The notes: a model not told the origin generated them from the sequence alone. Counted from the stretch's first letter, positions 42,384 through 55,615 are shown. The stretch is DNA of 64,000 nucleotides from Echeneis naucrates (GCF_900963305.1 NC_042521.1:1379428-1443427); one strand, 5' to 3'. Numbers and translations: made by a program.

Positions 42384-42920
42384 CCTGGTCTGCAGGGGTC
42401 AGGACCGACCAAAACTGGTCCAAGGAAGGAACAGTACTGAACCACAGACTCTATGAACACATGAACACAATCTCTGTGGTTCCATTTACTGGGAAATATT
42501 GACTGGTCTCAACTTTAATTAGCTCAACACAACACAGCATTTTGTCACAAAAATATTAACTTTGTTGGTCTGTAAGTTCTGACCTGAAACCGCTGAGACC
42601 ACATGATCTGACTGAGACAAAGAAAGACAGAAACAATAGAAATAACTCAGAAAAAAATCAGAGTTGAGTCCATCTTGTTGGAGCTTCACTTTACCATCAG
42701 ATTCCACAAATTCAACACTCTTGATTGAAGCCGTCATAACAGTGTGTCAGTCAGTAACACTGTCAGTAACACAGGAGTCCCTGTTGGAGTCAGTCAGCTC
42801 ATTTCCATAGAGACACTTTGCATCAGCAGCACCATGCTCCAGTGCTCTGGGAGACTTTATAGTCCTGACAGTTGAAGACTGGAGGACTGACAGCTTTTCC
42901 TTCATCACAACACAACACAC

Positions 42921-43397
42921 ATGAAAAACATGACTCTGATCTCCGTCCTCATCTGGACTCTCCTCTGCTGCTGCTTCACAGGTAAAGTCCAGAGAATCAA
43001 ACTCCTCTATGAACATCCGTCCCTCTGAAATGAAGCCCACAAAACCAGGTTTCTGTCTCTGTGTCCTCAGAGTCCAGAGGACAGGTCACAGTGACTCAGC
43101 CTGGAGCACTGAGCTCTGCTGTGGGAGGCTCCGCCAGGATCACCTGTAGGACCAGTCAGAATGTTTATGTTGACAGCAGCAACAACCACCGTTTAGCCTG
43201 GTACCAACAGAGAGATGGAGAAAAACCTAAACTCCTTATTTACTTAGCTTCCACTCGAGCATCAGGGATTCCAACTCGTTTTACAGGAAGTGGATCAAAC
43301 TCTGACTTCACTCTGACCATCAGTGGAGTCCAGACTGAAGATGCAGCAGTTTATTACTGTCAGAGTTATCACTACATCAACAGTCAGGATGTGTTCA
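42921..43397 (+). CDS. Immunoglobulin light chain V segment VB10
   Basis: Leader 42921-42981, V exon 43071-43397, RSS 43398-43425. CDR1 [14 protein letters not shown] as in VB4, CDR2 LASTRAS, CDR3 start [17 protein letters not shown] form. Framework 3 begins IPTRF where most copies read IPERF. (CA)n tract at about 43505-43533. Functional by inspection. Confidence 0.95.
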
Positions 43398-43505
43398 CAC
43401 AGTGAAAAAGCGTCGTACAAAAACCTCCCTCAGTCAGACTGAACAGAAACTGAACTGACTGCTGCAGCTGGAAGATACTGCAGAGACTGATACAGTTCAC
43501 TGAGG

Positions 43506-43536
<31 letters not shown>

Positions 43537-43675
43537 TTGAACTATTAAATCCTAAAATATAGATGAATATGTTTGTCAGATGTAAATATTGTTGGAAAAT
43601 TAAATAGCACAGAACACAAAGCAGACCTACAACCCATTTATTTACAGCGGCTGCTCACAACAATCCAAAGAGTGG

Positions 43676-44261
43676 AGGCAAGGCAAGTTTATTTGTGTGG
43701 CACAATTCGACAACAAGGTTATTTACAGAGACATTAAAACATGCATGATTAAAGTTTGAACAGAGAAGAAAGAAAAGAGAAAAAGAGATAAGAACAAAAG
43801 ATAAAATCAGATAAAATCAGTAATTAAAATATGATCAGATTTTAAAACTCAGCTAAGTAGCAGTAGATTCTGAGCTTTATTCAAACTCAGCTGAAAATCG
43901 TTGTCTTCAACCTGGATTTAAATACACCGAGTGTTTCAGCTGATCTGAGGCTTTCTGGGAGTTTGTTCCAGACATGTGGAGCGTAGAAGCTGAAAGCAGC
44001 TTCTCCATGTCTGGTTCTGACTCTGGGGACTGATAAAGAAACCGGATCCAGATGACCTGAGGGGTCTGGAAGGTTCATCCTGGGTCAGAAGGTCACTGAT
44101 GTATTCTGGTCCTAGAACATTCAGACTTTTACAGACCAGCATCAGAACTTTAAAGTCTGTCCTCTGATGGACAGGCAGACAGTGTAAAGACCTCAGAGCT
44201 GGGCTGATGAAGTCCACTTTTTTGGTCTTAGTGAGGACTCCAGCAGCAGAGTTCTGAATGA
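43676..44261 (-). mobile_element. L2-clade LINE, C-terminal part and 3' end (copy 2)
   Basis: Copy of 32510-33100. The frame LRSLHCLPVHQRTDFK is kept. It ends at about 44261 inside the piece encoding IQNSAAG and is joined to an LTR fossil. Confidence 0.8.
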
Positions 44262-44947
44262 ACGAGTGAAGAACCAAACAATGCTATCAAACATTAACAT
44301 TTATAGTGAAGTCACTAGATTCTAAGTTCAAAAACAAAATCGCTCCCGAAGGAGGAAAATGATGCTACGCTAAAAGGGGCCTAACGGGGAAAACAGAAAA
44401 TACTCCGTAAGGAGAAAAAACCCCGGCGAAACAAAACAAAAAACACTCACGCTTCTAAGCGGAGGATAAATGGTAAATTGATGTAAAGTTACAGGAACTC
44501 TAAATCACTCGCAAGGAGGAGAACACAAAGTCTATAAACATTAAACTATCGAAAGTTATCTACAAAAAAAAAAAAAAAAATCACTCATTCAGAGGAAAAG
44601 CTAAAGCTATAAAAGGACTAAACTAGGATATGAAAATTACAACTTAAATTCACTCTTTCGAGGACCAAAGACTTACACAAAAGGATCGAGGGCGAAGGCA
44701 AGGACGTAACGCTGGTGTGGGACGAGAAACAACGACACACTGGCACAAGACAAAGGGGAGACAGACTATTTGAGCTGTGGGGGAAATGGGGAACAGCTGG
44801 AGACAATCAGTAATCATGAGGGCACACAGGATACAGGACGAAGGGCAAGTGTTCTGAAACGAGATGAGAGTTAGGCATTTCAAAATAAAACAGGAAATGA
44901 CGAGACACAATAAAGCCCAGACGAGACAACCTCACCACGGTGTGACA
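44262..44947. mobile_element. LTR fossil, partial relative of the 11.4-kb element
   Basis: It matches the inner and right parts of the 11388-12094 element and ends in the same ...CACGGTGTGACA. The left end is missing. It is diverged from the first copy, so it is a separate insertion of the same family and not part of the duplicated module. To the right lies an L2 reverse transcriptase. Confidence 0.7.
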
Positions 44948-45600
44948 TTCTCTCTGGCTCCAAAGACAATTACCTCAGTTTTGTTTTTGTTTAGCTGGAG
45001 AAAGTTGTGGCACATCCAGTCATTCATCGCCTCAATGAATTTACTAAGAACCTGTAAAGGGCCTCGGTCTCCTGGAGACATTGTAATATATATCTGCATG
45101 TCATCTGCATAGCTATGGTAGTTTATTTTACTGTTCTTTATAATCTGTGCCAGTGGGAGCTTGTAAATGTTGAACAGAAGAGGTCCCAGGATGGAACCTT
45201 GGGGAACTCCACATGGGATTCTTGTCTGTTCAGATGTAAAGTTACCTATTGACACAAAGTGCTTCCTGTTCTCTGAGTTTGTTTTAACCAGTTTAGTCCA
45301 GTGCTGTGGTGCTGTCTGAAACCTGACTGGAAGGCATCATAGCAGTTATTTTGTGTTAAAATGTAATTAAGCTGTGGAAAACCCACTTTACAGAGACTTT
45401 TCCAGTTTCATAGACTTCAGCTCGCCGTGCCCTGCCTGTGATACGTCCTCCCACTTCCAGGAGACATGATTTACTTTGTGGCTTTGCACCGACAGACAGA
45501 CAGTTCCAGGGAGGATTATCACTCCATGATTTATTATAATGCACAGAGTCTGCTTTCTTGGTCGTGTTATCTGTGCTCCTTAGCTGTGGTGACTATTACA
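44948..45600 (-). mobile_element. L2-like LINE, reverse transcriptase joined to 5' part
   Basis: The - strand encodes [20 protein letters not shown], then [19 protein letters not shown] and [16 protein letters not shown] (blocks of L2-type reverse transcriptase with YADD). From about 45403 it continues as the block shared with 25.0-25.2 kb. About 2 kb of the element must be missing between the two parts. Inactive. Confidence 0.75.
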
Positions 45601-45855
45601 ACATTCACATCATGGTGGAGACCAAAGGAGATGAAGTCAGAGCTGATAATAAGGCCAACAGTGACGTCAGAAATGATCATGTGTGCAAGTGAATCTACAA
45701 AAAGAATCTGAGAGAAAACGGTTCAACCTCAGCTCATTTCCATAGAGACACTTTGCATCAGCAGCACCATGCTCCAGTGCTCTGGGAGACTTTATAGTCC
45801 TGACAGTTGAAGACTGGAGGACTGACAGCTTTTCCTTCATCACAACACAACACAC

Positions 45856-46332
45856 ATGAAAAACATGACTCTGATCTCCGTCCTCATCTGGACTCTCCTC
45901 TGCTGCTGCTTCACAGGTAAAGTCCAGAGAATCAAACTCCTCTATGAACATCCGTCCCTCTGAAATGAAGCCCACAAAACCAGGTTTCTGTCTCTGTGTC
46001 CTCAGAGTCCAGAGGACAGGTCACAGTGACTCAGTCGCCTGGAGCACTGAGCTCTGCTGTGGGAGGCTCCGCCAGGATCACCTGTAGGACCAGTCAGAAT
46101 GTTTATGTTTACAACAACTACCACCGTTTAGCCTGGTACCAACAGAGAGATGGAGAAAAACCTAAACTCCTTATTCACTCTGCTTCCACTCGAGTATCAG
46201 GAATTCCAGAACGTTTTACAGGAAGTGGATCAAACTCTGACTTCACTCTGACCATCAGTGGAGTCCAGACTGAAGATGCAGCAGTTTATTACTGTCAGAG
46301 TTTTCACTACCCCAACAGTCAGCATGTGTTCA
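45856..46332 (+). CDS. Immunoglobulin light chain V segment VB11
   Basis: Leader 45856-45916, V exon 46006-46332, RSS 46333-46360 (spacer aaaaagtgtcgt as in VB5). CDR1 [16 protein letters not shown]2 SASTRVS preceded by LIH instead of LIY, CDR3 start [16 protein letters not shown] form. CDR1 equals that of VB13. (CA)n tract at about 46440-46482. Confidence 0.95.
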
Positions 46333-46438
46333 CACAGTGAAAAAGTGTCGTACAAAAACCTCCCTCAGTCAGACTGAACAGAAACTGAACTGACTGCTGC
46401 AGCTGGAAGATACTGCAGAGACTGATACAGTTCACTGA

Positions 46439-46482
<44 letters not shown>

Positions 46483-46485
<3 letters not shown>

Positions 46486-46767
46486 TCATATTATTTCCCT
46501 CCTTCCATCTCTTTGGAAATTCATCTCCATCAGGCCTCATTAATCCAACTCATCATAAAATCAGCCTGTTTGCTGATGACTCCCTGTTATATATCACAGA
46601 ATCCTCGTCTCCTCTTCATCAATAGATTCATCAGATCAGAGGTTAAAGCTGGATTTCTGCTTTCTTCCTCCTGTCCTGTTTGTTAAAATCCACATTTTGA
46701 TGAAGAGGTCCACTGTGATTGGACATCAGGAGTCCTGATGGAAACATCATGATGTGTTGAGGACAGC
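46483..46767 (+). pseudogene. Orphan VA upstream flank (VA lost, copy 2)
   Basis: Same structure as 19140-19437: a VA flank with the LINE ADD fossil, cut at ggacagctacaa before the leader and joined to the Rex1-like LINE. Confidence 0.7.
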
Positions 46768-48945
46768 TACAACTACTACAGGTCTAAAGTTCTCCCTCCA
46801 ATCGCCAACTCAGATCACTCAACTGTGTACCTTATGCCTACTTATAAATCAGTTTTAAAGTCCAGTGAGCCCCAACTCAAAACTGTTCTGAGATGGACTG
46901 AGGATAGTACAGAGACTCTGTGTGGATTCTTCCTCAGCAGCGATTGGAGCATCTTCCACAGCTTAGATCTAGAAGAAGCCACAAAAACCATCACTGATTA
47001 TATCAACTTTGGTGTGGATAATGTCGTGGAAAAAAAAGAAATCCTATATTTCCAAGGAAACTAACTCATGTATTAATGAAAATAGTTAGTTTTTAAAAGC
47101 AAAGGCCGAGCAGCTCTCGTGGTGGCTCAGAGAGAGCTCAATCACATGCTGAGGAAATCAAAGGACCAACACCACACGGACATGGAACACAGCTTTAAGG
47201 AAATGGACAACAGAAGATTATGGGACTGTATGAGAAGCATCGCTAACATGTCCCCCTGCACAAAGCGGATGATAACACTGGATGACTCAACAAGAGCAAA
47301 TGAACTGAACGACTTCTTTCTAAGATTTGAGGAACAGGATTTTTATTCTATAGGGAGAGAGATCCCAGATTCTCTGGTCCCTCTGGAGAATGTTAACGCC
47401 ACATTACACCGCAGCAGGGGCGAGCTGTTTTCAGTAAAGTTGGCAAAAGGAAATCACCAGGTCCTGATGGCCTGCTGCCTACTTGATTAAAAGTTGCGCA
47501 GCCGAGTCAGCTGCTTCCTGGTGCCCCTTTTTTCAGAGGTCCTTTTACAGCCACACAGTGCCTGACCTGTGGAAAAAATCAGTTCTTGTACCAGTTCCAC
47601 AGATCTCAGCCCTGCGGTTGATAACGACTACAGGCCAATCTCATTGACTTCAGTTGTAATGAAATGTTTTGAATTATTGTTGATACGTCCAATCTGACAT
47701 TGCCAGTTGTGTCGGCCCCTTACAGTTCGCTTACAGACGAGGTCGTGGTACAGAGGATGCAGTTATCACTGTCACCCACTTGATCAACAAACATCTTGAT
47801 CATACAGAAACTGATTAAAATGAAGGTTGACAGTTTAATCATCCAATGGTTTTATTCTTTCTTTACTAACAGATCACAACAAGTCAGGGTAAACAGCTCG
47901 CTGTCAGCCACGAGGCGGTGTAGCACGGGCGTGCCCCAGGGCTGCGTCAGCTCCCCTGTTCTTTTTACACTGTACACTGATGTATGCAGGAGTTCACATC
48001 CTAACAACCATGTCATCAAATTTTCAGATACCATCATCCAAAGTCAGCTAGATGTAAATTCCTGCCCCTCTGTGTACCGCAGTGAGAGAGCCTCCTTCAA
48101 AACCTGGTGTGATAACAACTTCTTGGTGTTAAACACTAAAAAGACAAAGGAAATGACTTTTGACCTCAGGGAAATCACAGCTCATGACCCGGTAATCATT
48201 AACGACTGCGTCATTGAACAAGTGTCTTCCTATAAATTTATTTCCTTATGGTGTGCAATATTCTATCGTGGAGTAATCATGTGGACTTCCTCTGTACCAG
48301 ACTTGCTCAGAGGCTACACTTCCTCAGAAGGATGCGGCTGTTCGGTGCCAGAACTGAGGTTATGTTAACATTCTCCAACGCTGTGTTAGCCGGTATTATA
48401 AGATATGGCATGGCAGTATGGTTCGGCTCCCTTCAGAGAACGGCGTCCATAGCAATGAAAATAATAAGCAAACAGGATAACGCCCGGCCCCTCCAGGCAA
48501 AATATGAGGGAGCTGTTGTTAAGGGAGCGGATAAGACCTTGAGTGACCCCTCTCATGCTCTTCTTCAGGGATATGAGTTGTTGCCTTCAGAAAGGCGCTA
48601 CAGAGCCAGCAGGTGTAGGAGCAACCGCTTTAAAATGTCCTTCATTCCCACCTCCATTGTACTCCTAAATAAACTTTGATCTACGTATTTTATCCAGGTT
48701 TTAAAGTCCTGTGTTTTGATCCATGTATTTAACGGTTTCTTTATTAAGGGTATGTGCAATATTTTTGGGCGCACTGTATTTTAATTTGCACTTGTGGCAC
48801 CTTATGGAATGATGTCTATGTCAAATGGTGGGACTACTGTATGCATGTATGTATCTGTATGATTGCTGGCAGCAAGATGCACTGTACAGCCCAAAACAAA
48901 TTTCCCTCGCAGGACAATAAAGTTTATCTTATCTTATTTATTCCA
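46768..48945 (+). mobile_element. Rex1-like LINE, 5' truncated with 3' tail (copy 2)
   Basis: Copy of 19438-21625, with the same breaks, the same FSDT in place of FADD and the same TATCT tail. Differences are single bases and a short CTCT run that is shorter here (near 47606). This shows a recent segmental duplication rather than two insertions. Confidence 0.8.
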
Positions 48946-49395
48946 TGGCTCATTAACAATGTCACTTCACATTCACAAGCACAGAAGTCACTGAACCAAA
49001 TCCCATTAAGGAAGCAGATTTTTAGATTTAAATATCGAATGGGAATTCTTCAATCTTTAGAAATTTTCGAAATGTTTCTCACCAAAGACTTTACATCAAA
49101 GTGATAAATAATAAATGATACAAAAAAAACAAAAAAACAACAGTAAATACATTTAGATGGTAGCTGTGAAGGAAAATTTAAATAAAACCAAATTTAGCAA
49201 AACTTTGAACCATCCAAATTATTTAACTGCAAAAAATTCACCTTGAAAAATCAAAAAGATAAATATTTTGGTGACTTTTCTTTTTCTGATCATGTAAATC
49301 TGTGTAGATGATAACTTCACATTCACATCAAGGTGGAGACCAAAGGAGATGAAGTCAGAGCTGATAATAAGGCCAACAGTGACGTCAGAAATGAT
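48946..49395. other. Spacer and VB upstream flank, no gene
   Basis: Copy of 21626-22075. No coding signal. Confidence 0.5.
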
Positions 49396-49573
49396 CATGT
49401 GTGCAAGTGAATCTACAAAAAGAATCTGAGAGAAAACGGTTCAACCTCAGCTCATTTCCATAGAGACACTTTGCATCAGCAGCACCATGCTCCAGTGCTC
49501 TGGGAGACTTTATAGTCCTGACAGTTGAAGACTGGAGGACTGACAGCTTTTCCTTCATCACAACACAACACAC

Positions 49574-50047
49574 ATGAAAAACATGACTCTGATCTCCGTC
49601 CTCATCTGGACTCTCCTCTGCTGCTGCTTCACAGGTAAAGTCCAGAGAATCAAACTCCTCTATGAACATCCGTCCCTCTGAAATGAAGCCCACAAAACCA
49701 GGTTTCTGTCTCTGTGTCCTCAGAGTCCAGAGGACAGGTCACAGTGACTCAGCCTGGAGCACTGAGCTCTGCTGTGGGAGGCTCCGCCAGGATCACCTGT
49801 AGGACCAGTCAGGATGTTTATGTTTGGAACAACTACCACCTTTTAGCCTGGTACCAACAAAGAGATGGAGAAAAACCTAAACTCCTTATTTACAGAGCTT
49901 CCACTCGAGTATCAGGGATTCCAGAACGTTTTACAGGAAGTGGATCAAACTCTGACTTCACTCTGATCATCAGTGGAGTCCAGACTAAAGATGCAGCAGT
50001 TTATTACTGTCAGAGTTTTCACTTCCCCAACAGTCAGCATGTGTTCA
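49574..50047 (+). CDS. Immunoglobulin light chain V segment VB12
   Basis: Leader 49574-49634, V exon 49724-50047, RSS 50048-50075. CDR1 [15 protein letters not shown]2 RASTRVS, CDR3 start [17 protein letters not shown] form. Framework 3 reads [18 protein letters not shown]: Thr to Ile and Glu to Lys against all other copies. The Lys stands beside the Asp that usually makes a buried salt bridge, so stability may be reduced, but the frame is intact. The longest (CA)n tract of the window follows (about 50156-50213). Confidence 0.93.
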
Positions 50048-50153
50048 CACAGTGAAAAAGCGTCGTACAAAAACCTCCCTCAGTCAGACTGAACAGAAAC
50101 TGAACTGACTGCTGCAGCTGGAAGATACTGCAGAGACTGATACAGTTCACTGA

Positions 50154-50215
<62 letters not shown>

Positions 50216-50620
50216 TTCATATTATTTCCCTCCTTCCATCTCTTTGGAAATTCATCTCCATCAGGCCTCATTAATCCAACTCATCATAAAATCAGCCTGT
50301 TTGCTGATGACTCCCTGTTATATATCACAGAATCCTCGTCTCCTCTTCATCAATATATTCATCAGATCAGAGGTTAAAGCTGGATTTCTGCTTTCTTCCT
50401 CCTGTCCTGTTTATTAAAATCCACATTTTGATGAAGAGGTCCACTGTGATTGGACATCAGGAGTCCTGATGGAAACATCATGATGTGTTGAGGACAGCTA
50501 CACTTCACTGACTCTGTGTGTTTGCATATGTGTCCTGCCTCTCTGCTGCAGCCGTTAAGAGACCAGTGTTGATCAGTGTCTGTCCAGGCCTTTCAGAGAC
50601 ACCCACACGCCGGCAGCACC

Positions 50621-51175
50621 ATGATGATGTCACTGACTCTACTGCTGGCCACCCTGGGGCTCCTTGTTCAGGGTGAGACTCTCTTCTGAAAACTGGGCTT
50701 CAGGATGCAACCGGGTTCACCTCAGTGATGTTCTGCTGACTGAAACGAGCAGCGTTGACCTTCTTCCATCTGTTCTCCGTGTTAAAGAAATCATCCTCTT
50801 CTGTTTGGATGTCCATCATCTTTGTCCAAGCTGGATTTGTCTCAATGACCTTCTCCTCTTTTTCATGTTTTCCAGGTTCATCAGGAGAAATCACCCTGAC
50901 TCAGTCTCCTGCAGCTAAGTCTGTTAGTCCAGGTCAGACCGTCTCTATCAGCTGTAAAGCCAGTACAAGTATCAGTAACAACCTTCACTGGTACCTTCAG
51001 AAACCTGGAGAAACCCCCAAACTCCTGATTTATTTGGCTACAAACCGTCAGTCTGGAGTTCCAGAGCGTTTTAGTGGCAGTTATTCAAACACAGACTTCA
51101 CTCTGACCATCAGTGGAGTTCAGACTGAAGATGCAGGAGTTTATTACTGTCAGCAGGGTTACAGCCGCCCGTTCA
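50621..51175 (+). CDS. Immunoglobulin light chain V segment VA6
   Basis: Leader 50621-50672, V exon 50876-51175, RSS 51176-51203. CDR1 [11 protein letters not shown]2 LATNRQS, CDR3 start QQGYSRPF. Framework 1 reads QSPAAKS where other copies have QSPGAKS. Long-intron form. Position and downstream LINEs equal those of VA3. Confidence 0.95.
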
Positions 51176-51402
51176 CACAGTGATACAACGTCGTACAAAA
51201 ACCTCTGTCAGCTAAAGAGGAACTGATCTGAACCAACAGCTGCTCTGAAACACAAACACTAGAGGTCTGACTGTGACATATTCTCATGTTGAAAAGTTTT
51301 CAAGTTACCATTTGTGAATAAAACACACAAGTTCACCAGAAAAGAAGTTTAAAAAAAGAAACTGGAAAAACATCTTTAACCTATCTGACCTACCGTAGAA
51401 GA

Positions 51403-52143
51403 AGTCCACCAGAGAATACCTTTTACAGTTTTACATGCTGGGGAGCCATTTGTTGGAGTATTTTAATTTGCTATACATCAATACAACCTTAGATTTCAAT
51501 TTTTAATAATGTGTATTGACCTTTGTCCATATTAACTAAATAAGTTGTTACAAAATGCAATAAACTACAAAAAAAGAAAATTTTTTAAAATCACATTTTC
51601 CCAAATATAGAAATGACATATTTGTATTCCCCCAAAATTGTAAATGTAAATAAGTTGCACAAAATCCTTTCAAACTACAGCAAATTGTTCATTAAAATAA
51701 ACTATTTATAAGAATGCAATCTTAGTTTTGATAGCTTTCTTTTTTTTAGCGGAAGATAACGATTTTAAACACAGTTTATTTAAGAAAAAAAAAAGGTTTC
51801 ATTTTGGCCAATTTGCATTTGTGGGTGTAAAACTTTGTAAGAATTATAACGAGACTGATTAAAGAATATTCTTAATCAACTGAAATGTCACTCTTTCAAA
51901 AACCAAAAAGCACGTTTAAAGTCACAGAGGATACTATTTAAAATAAACCTACAAATATCTTGCCACAGTTTCCGGGTATCTTTACATTTCCAGAACAGAG
52001 GGTCTACAGTCTCAGTATAACAGTCACAGTCGGCACATTTTAGATCTGTATCATCATGTTTGAATTTGATTTTAAGGTTGTTTTTGCAGCCAAATGGGTT
52101 GAAGCCAGACACACCAGTAAAGGGAACATCAAGTTACAGAAGC
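51403..52143 (-). mobile_element. Tx1/L1-like LINE, 3' end (copy 2)
   Basis: Copy of 15269-16097 with the same Cys-rich C-terminal frame (KCADCDCYTETVDPLFWKC) and a deletion of about 90 bp in the 3' untranslated part. Confidence 0.7.
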
Positions 52144-54170
52144 AGAAATAAGACTACACATTGATAGTTGTGTTGTGAAGCTGAAATTAACGTAGCATGG
52201 CATTAAGTCACTTGGCGGGGGTGTGTGTCTCTACGTCAATAAAAACTGCTGTAATACGGTGATTGTCAGGGAGACACTGTGCACCAAAGACATTGAACTA
52301 TTGTCCGTATCCCTGCAACCATTTTATCTCCCCAGTGAATTTCCACAGTTATTTATTACTGTTGTTTATGTTCAGCCGAAGGCTAACGCTGATGTAGCCA
52401 CCCAGGCTATGCTAACAACAGCACAGCGGCTGCAGTGGTTAGCACCGGACGCACCACACTTGATTTTGGGAGATTTTAATCATTGCAAACCGTCAAAGTC
52501 CCCGGACATGCAAAATGTCTGGACCTTAGCTTTGGAGCTATAAAAGGAGCTATAAATCCTTCAGCAGAGCTCCACTCAGTATCTTCGATCACAACATGGT
52601 TTATTTGGTTACGTCCTACAAATCGGTCCTGAAGAGGAACAAGCAGTTCCGGTCTGGTCAGAGGAATCAATCCAGGACTGTTTCCACAGTACGGATTGGG
52701 ATTTGTTCTCAAATGTTTGCGAGGATATTGATGAATTAACTGATGTTATTTTATCGTATGTTTCTTTTTGTGAGGCCTCCATCATTCCACGGAAAGACAT
52801 TTTCTTTTACCCCAATAATAAGCCTTGGATGACTAAAAGTGTCAAAGCTGTGATTAATCAGAAAAATATTTGCTTTTCTCTGGGTGACGCTGCTTAATAT
52901 CGGGAGATTCAAAAGCAACTCAAAAAGGAACTTCAACTTGCCAAGAGCAGGTATAAGAACAAGGTTGAGAACATGCTGAGTGCATCGGATGGATGGCATT
53001 GGAAGGTGTGTTCTTAAGAACTGGTGCTGACCTGCTGGCAGACATACTTTTATTTTTTCTATGTCCCTCCAGCTTCACAAGGTCCCCTCACTTTGGAAGG
53101 ATTCCATTATTGTTCCAGTTCCCAAATCACTAAATGACTTTAGACCTGTGTCATTAACTTCTCTCGTTATGAATTGGAGAAAATTGTCAAGGAAACACTT
53201 CTGACCTGTGTTCAAGATAACCTGGACCCACTGCAGTTCGCTGACAAGTCAAGCAGAGGTGTTGAAGATGCTTTAGCCACTCTTTTAAATCTTGACTCTT
53301 CTTGAGGGAGCCAAGACTTTTGCCCGTCTTTTATAGATTGTTCATTTGCTTTGAACTGCAGACAGCCACATATTTTAGCAGAAAGATTAGGGGACTTCCA
53401 CAGCATCGATCCTGGTCTGACAGCCTGGCTTTTGGACTTTTTAACAGAAAGGCCACAACGTGTGAGGATCAAAGGTGTTCTATCAGACATTCTCGTCTCC
53501 TTCACTGGAGCACCTCAGGGCTGTGTCCTCTCACCATTACTGTTTGTTCTGTACACAAACGAGTGCCGTAGCCAACGTGTGGGGTGTCACATCTTGAAAT
53601 TTGCAGATGCCTCAGTAATTGTGTCCTTCCTGACCTTGGCCCTGGAGTGAAGGAATTCACAGACTGGTGTTCCTCATCCTTTATGTCCATCAACGTGTCA
53701 AAGGCTAAAGAAATGATGATAGCCTTTCATAAACATCTGTCAGTCTCCCCTCCTCTTGTCATTGAGGATGAAACCATCGAGCTGGGCAATAATTATAAGT
53801 ATCTTGGCACTAACATTGATGACAAGCTGTCTTCTGATTTCCACATTGATGCCGCTTGCAAAAAGTCACATCAACGCATGTATTTTTATCGTGAACTGTA
53901 GAATTTTAATGTTGACAGCACTTGTTGAAAATGTTTTATTCTTGTTTTATTGAATCTGTTTTGGCCTTTTCTTTTAATTGCTGGTAATTTCCCTAAAAAA
54001 AACACACAAAAAAAAAAAAAACCAGATCAGAGGGAATAGTGACAGTGTGCAGGAAAATTACAGGCGTTAACCTGAATGACCTTACGTATATGTACAAGTT
54101 CAGAACCATAAGTACGGCCTGCTCACTCCTCACTGAACAGAGCCTTCCCTGGCTGCTGAGTTAGGATTGC
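52144..54170 (+). mobile_element. Rex1-like LINE (copy 2)
   Basis: Copy of 16098-18115. Here the endonuclease frame is longer and unbroken for 106 codons (CLYVNKNCCNTVIV, SVSLQPFYLPSEF, LILGDFNHCKPS), so the deletion in copy 1 came after duplication. FADA replaces FADD in both. Confidence 0.8.
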
Positions 54171-54584
54171 TCACAGTTCAACTAGACAGTTGAAGTCATT
54201 TTTAATGAGGACAAACATGAAAAACTGACCGAAGGCAGTGAGAAATTCAGCAGAAATATGTTTTAATTCATAATGATGTTTCTTCATCAGAGACCGATAC
54301 ATGAAAGAACAGAGACAAAATGAAGAAGTTCAGATATTTGACCAACATTTATTACAATGAAGCAGTTAAATTAGACCTAAAACAGAAACAGGTTTTCTTT
54401 TCTATCTGAGTAGAAACTGGAAAGATGTCATAACACAGGAGTCCCTGTTGGAGTCAGTCAGCTCATTTCCATAGAGACACTTTGCATCAGCAGCACCATG
54501 CTCCAGTGCTCTGGGAGACTTTATAGTCCTGACAGTTGAAGACTGGAGGACTGACAGCTTTTCCTTCATCACAACACAACACAC

Positions 54585-55058
54585 ATGAAAAACATGACTC
54601 TGATCTCCGTCCTCATCTGGACTCTCCTCTGCTGCTGCTTCACAGGTAAAGTCCAGAGAATCAAACTCCTCTATGAACATCCGTCCCTCTGAAATGAAGC
54701 CCACAAAACCAGGTTTCTGTCTCTGTGTCCTCAGAGTCCAGAGGACAGGTCACAGTGACTCAGCCTGGAGCACTGAGCTCTGCTGTGGGAGGCTCCGCCA
54801 GGATCACCTGTAGGACCAGTCAGAATGTTTATGTTTACAACAACTACCACCGTTTAGCCTGGTACCAACAGAGAGATGGAGAAAAACCTAAACTCCTTAT
54901 TTACTATGCTTCCACTCGAGTATCAGGGATTCCAGAACGTTTTACAGGAAGTGGATCAAACTCTGACTTCACTCTGACCATCAGTGGAGTCCAGACTGAA
55001 GATGCAGCAGTTTATTACTGTCAGAGTTATCACTACCCCAACAGTCAGCATGTGTTCA
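54585..55058 (+). CDS. Immunoglobulin light chain V segment VB13
   Basis: Leader 54585-54645, V exon 54735-55058, RSS 55059-55086. CDR1 [16 protein letters not shown]2 YASTRVS, CDR3 start [17 protein letters not shown] form. Its CDR1 is that of VB11, its CDR2 that of VB2, and its upstream LINE module that of VB4. (CA)n tract at about 55167-55191. Confidence 0.95.
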
Positions 55059-55191
55059 CACAGTGAAAAAGCGTCGTACAAAAACCTCCCTCAGTCAGAC
55101 TGAACAGAAACTGAACTGACTGCTGCAGCTGGAAGATACTGCAGAGACTGATACAGTTCACTGAGGACACACACACACACACACACACACT

Positions 55192-55615
55192 GACTGATCA
55201 GAGTTGAACTATTAAATCCTAAAATATAGATGAATATGTTTTGTCAGATGTGGAAGTTTCCACTCTGAATGAAATCAGCAGTTTCTTGTGATAGCTGCTG
55301 ATGTTCACACACTCAGACACCTTTTAGTATCAATCACTGTAAAATCTGCCCGTATGCTGACGACATCATATGATACATCACAGAAATGTTCAACTCACAG
55401 TGAGTGAGTCCATCATCCAATCAGACATGGAAAAGTTTGTTTCAGCCAAAACATCAGTCACCTCAACCTGAGACTGTTTGATTACCTGGAAACACTTTGT
55501 CATTTATTCAACGGTTCATTAACAAGGTCACTTCACATTCACAAGCACAGAGGTCGATGAACCAAATTCTATTAAAGAGGCAGACTTTTTTAAATATCTT
55601 TTTTTTTATTATTCT
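55192..55615. other. VB13 downstream spacer, no gene
   Basis: Matches 3821-4190, including the weak LINE ADD fossil near 55340-55375. It carries about 50 bases (near 55442-55490, ttcagccaaaacatcagtcacc) that are missing from the first copy but present in part near 24072. Confidence 0.5.
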
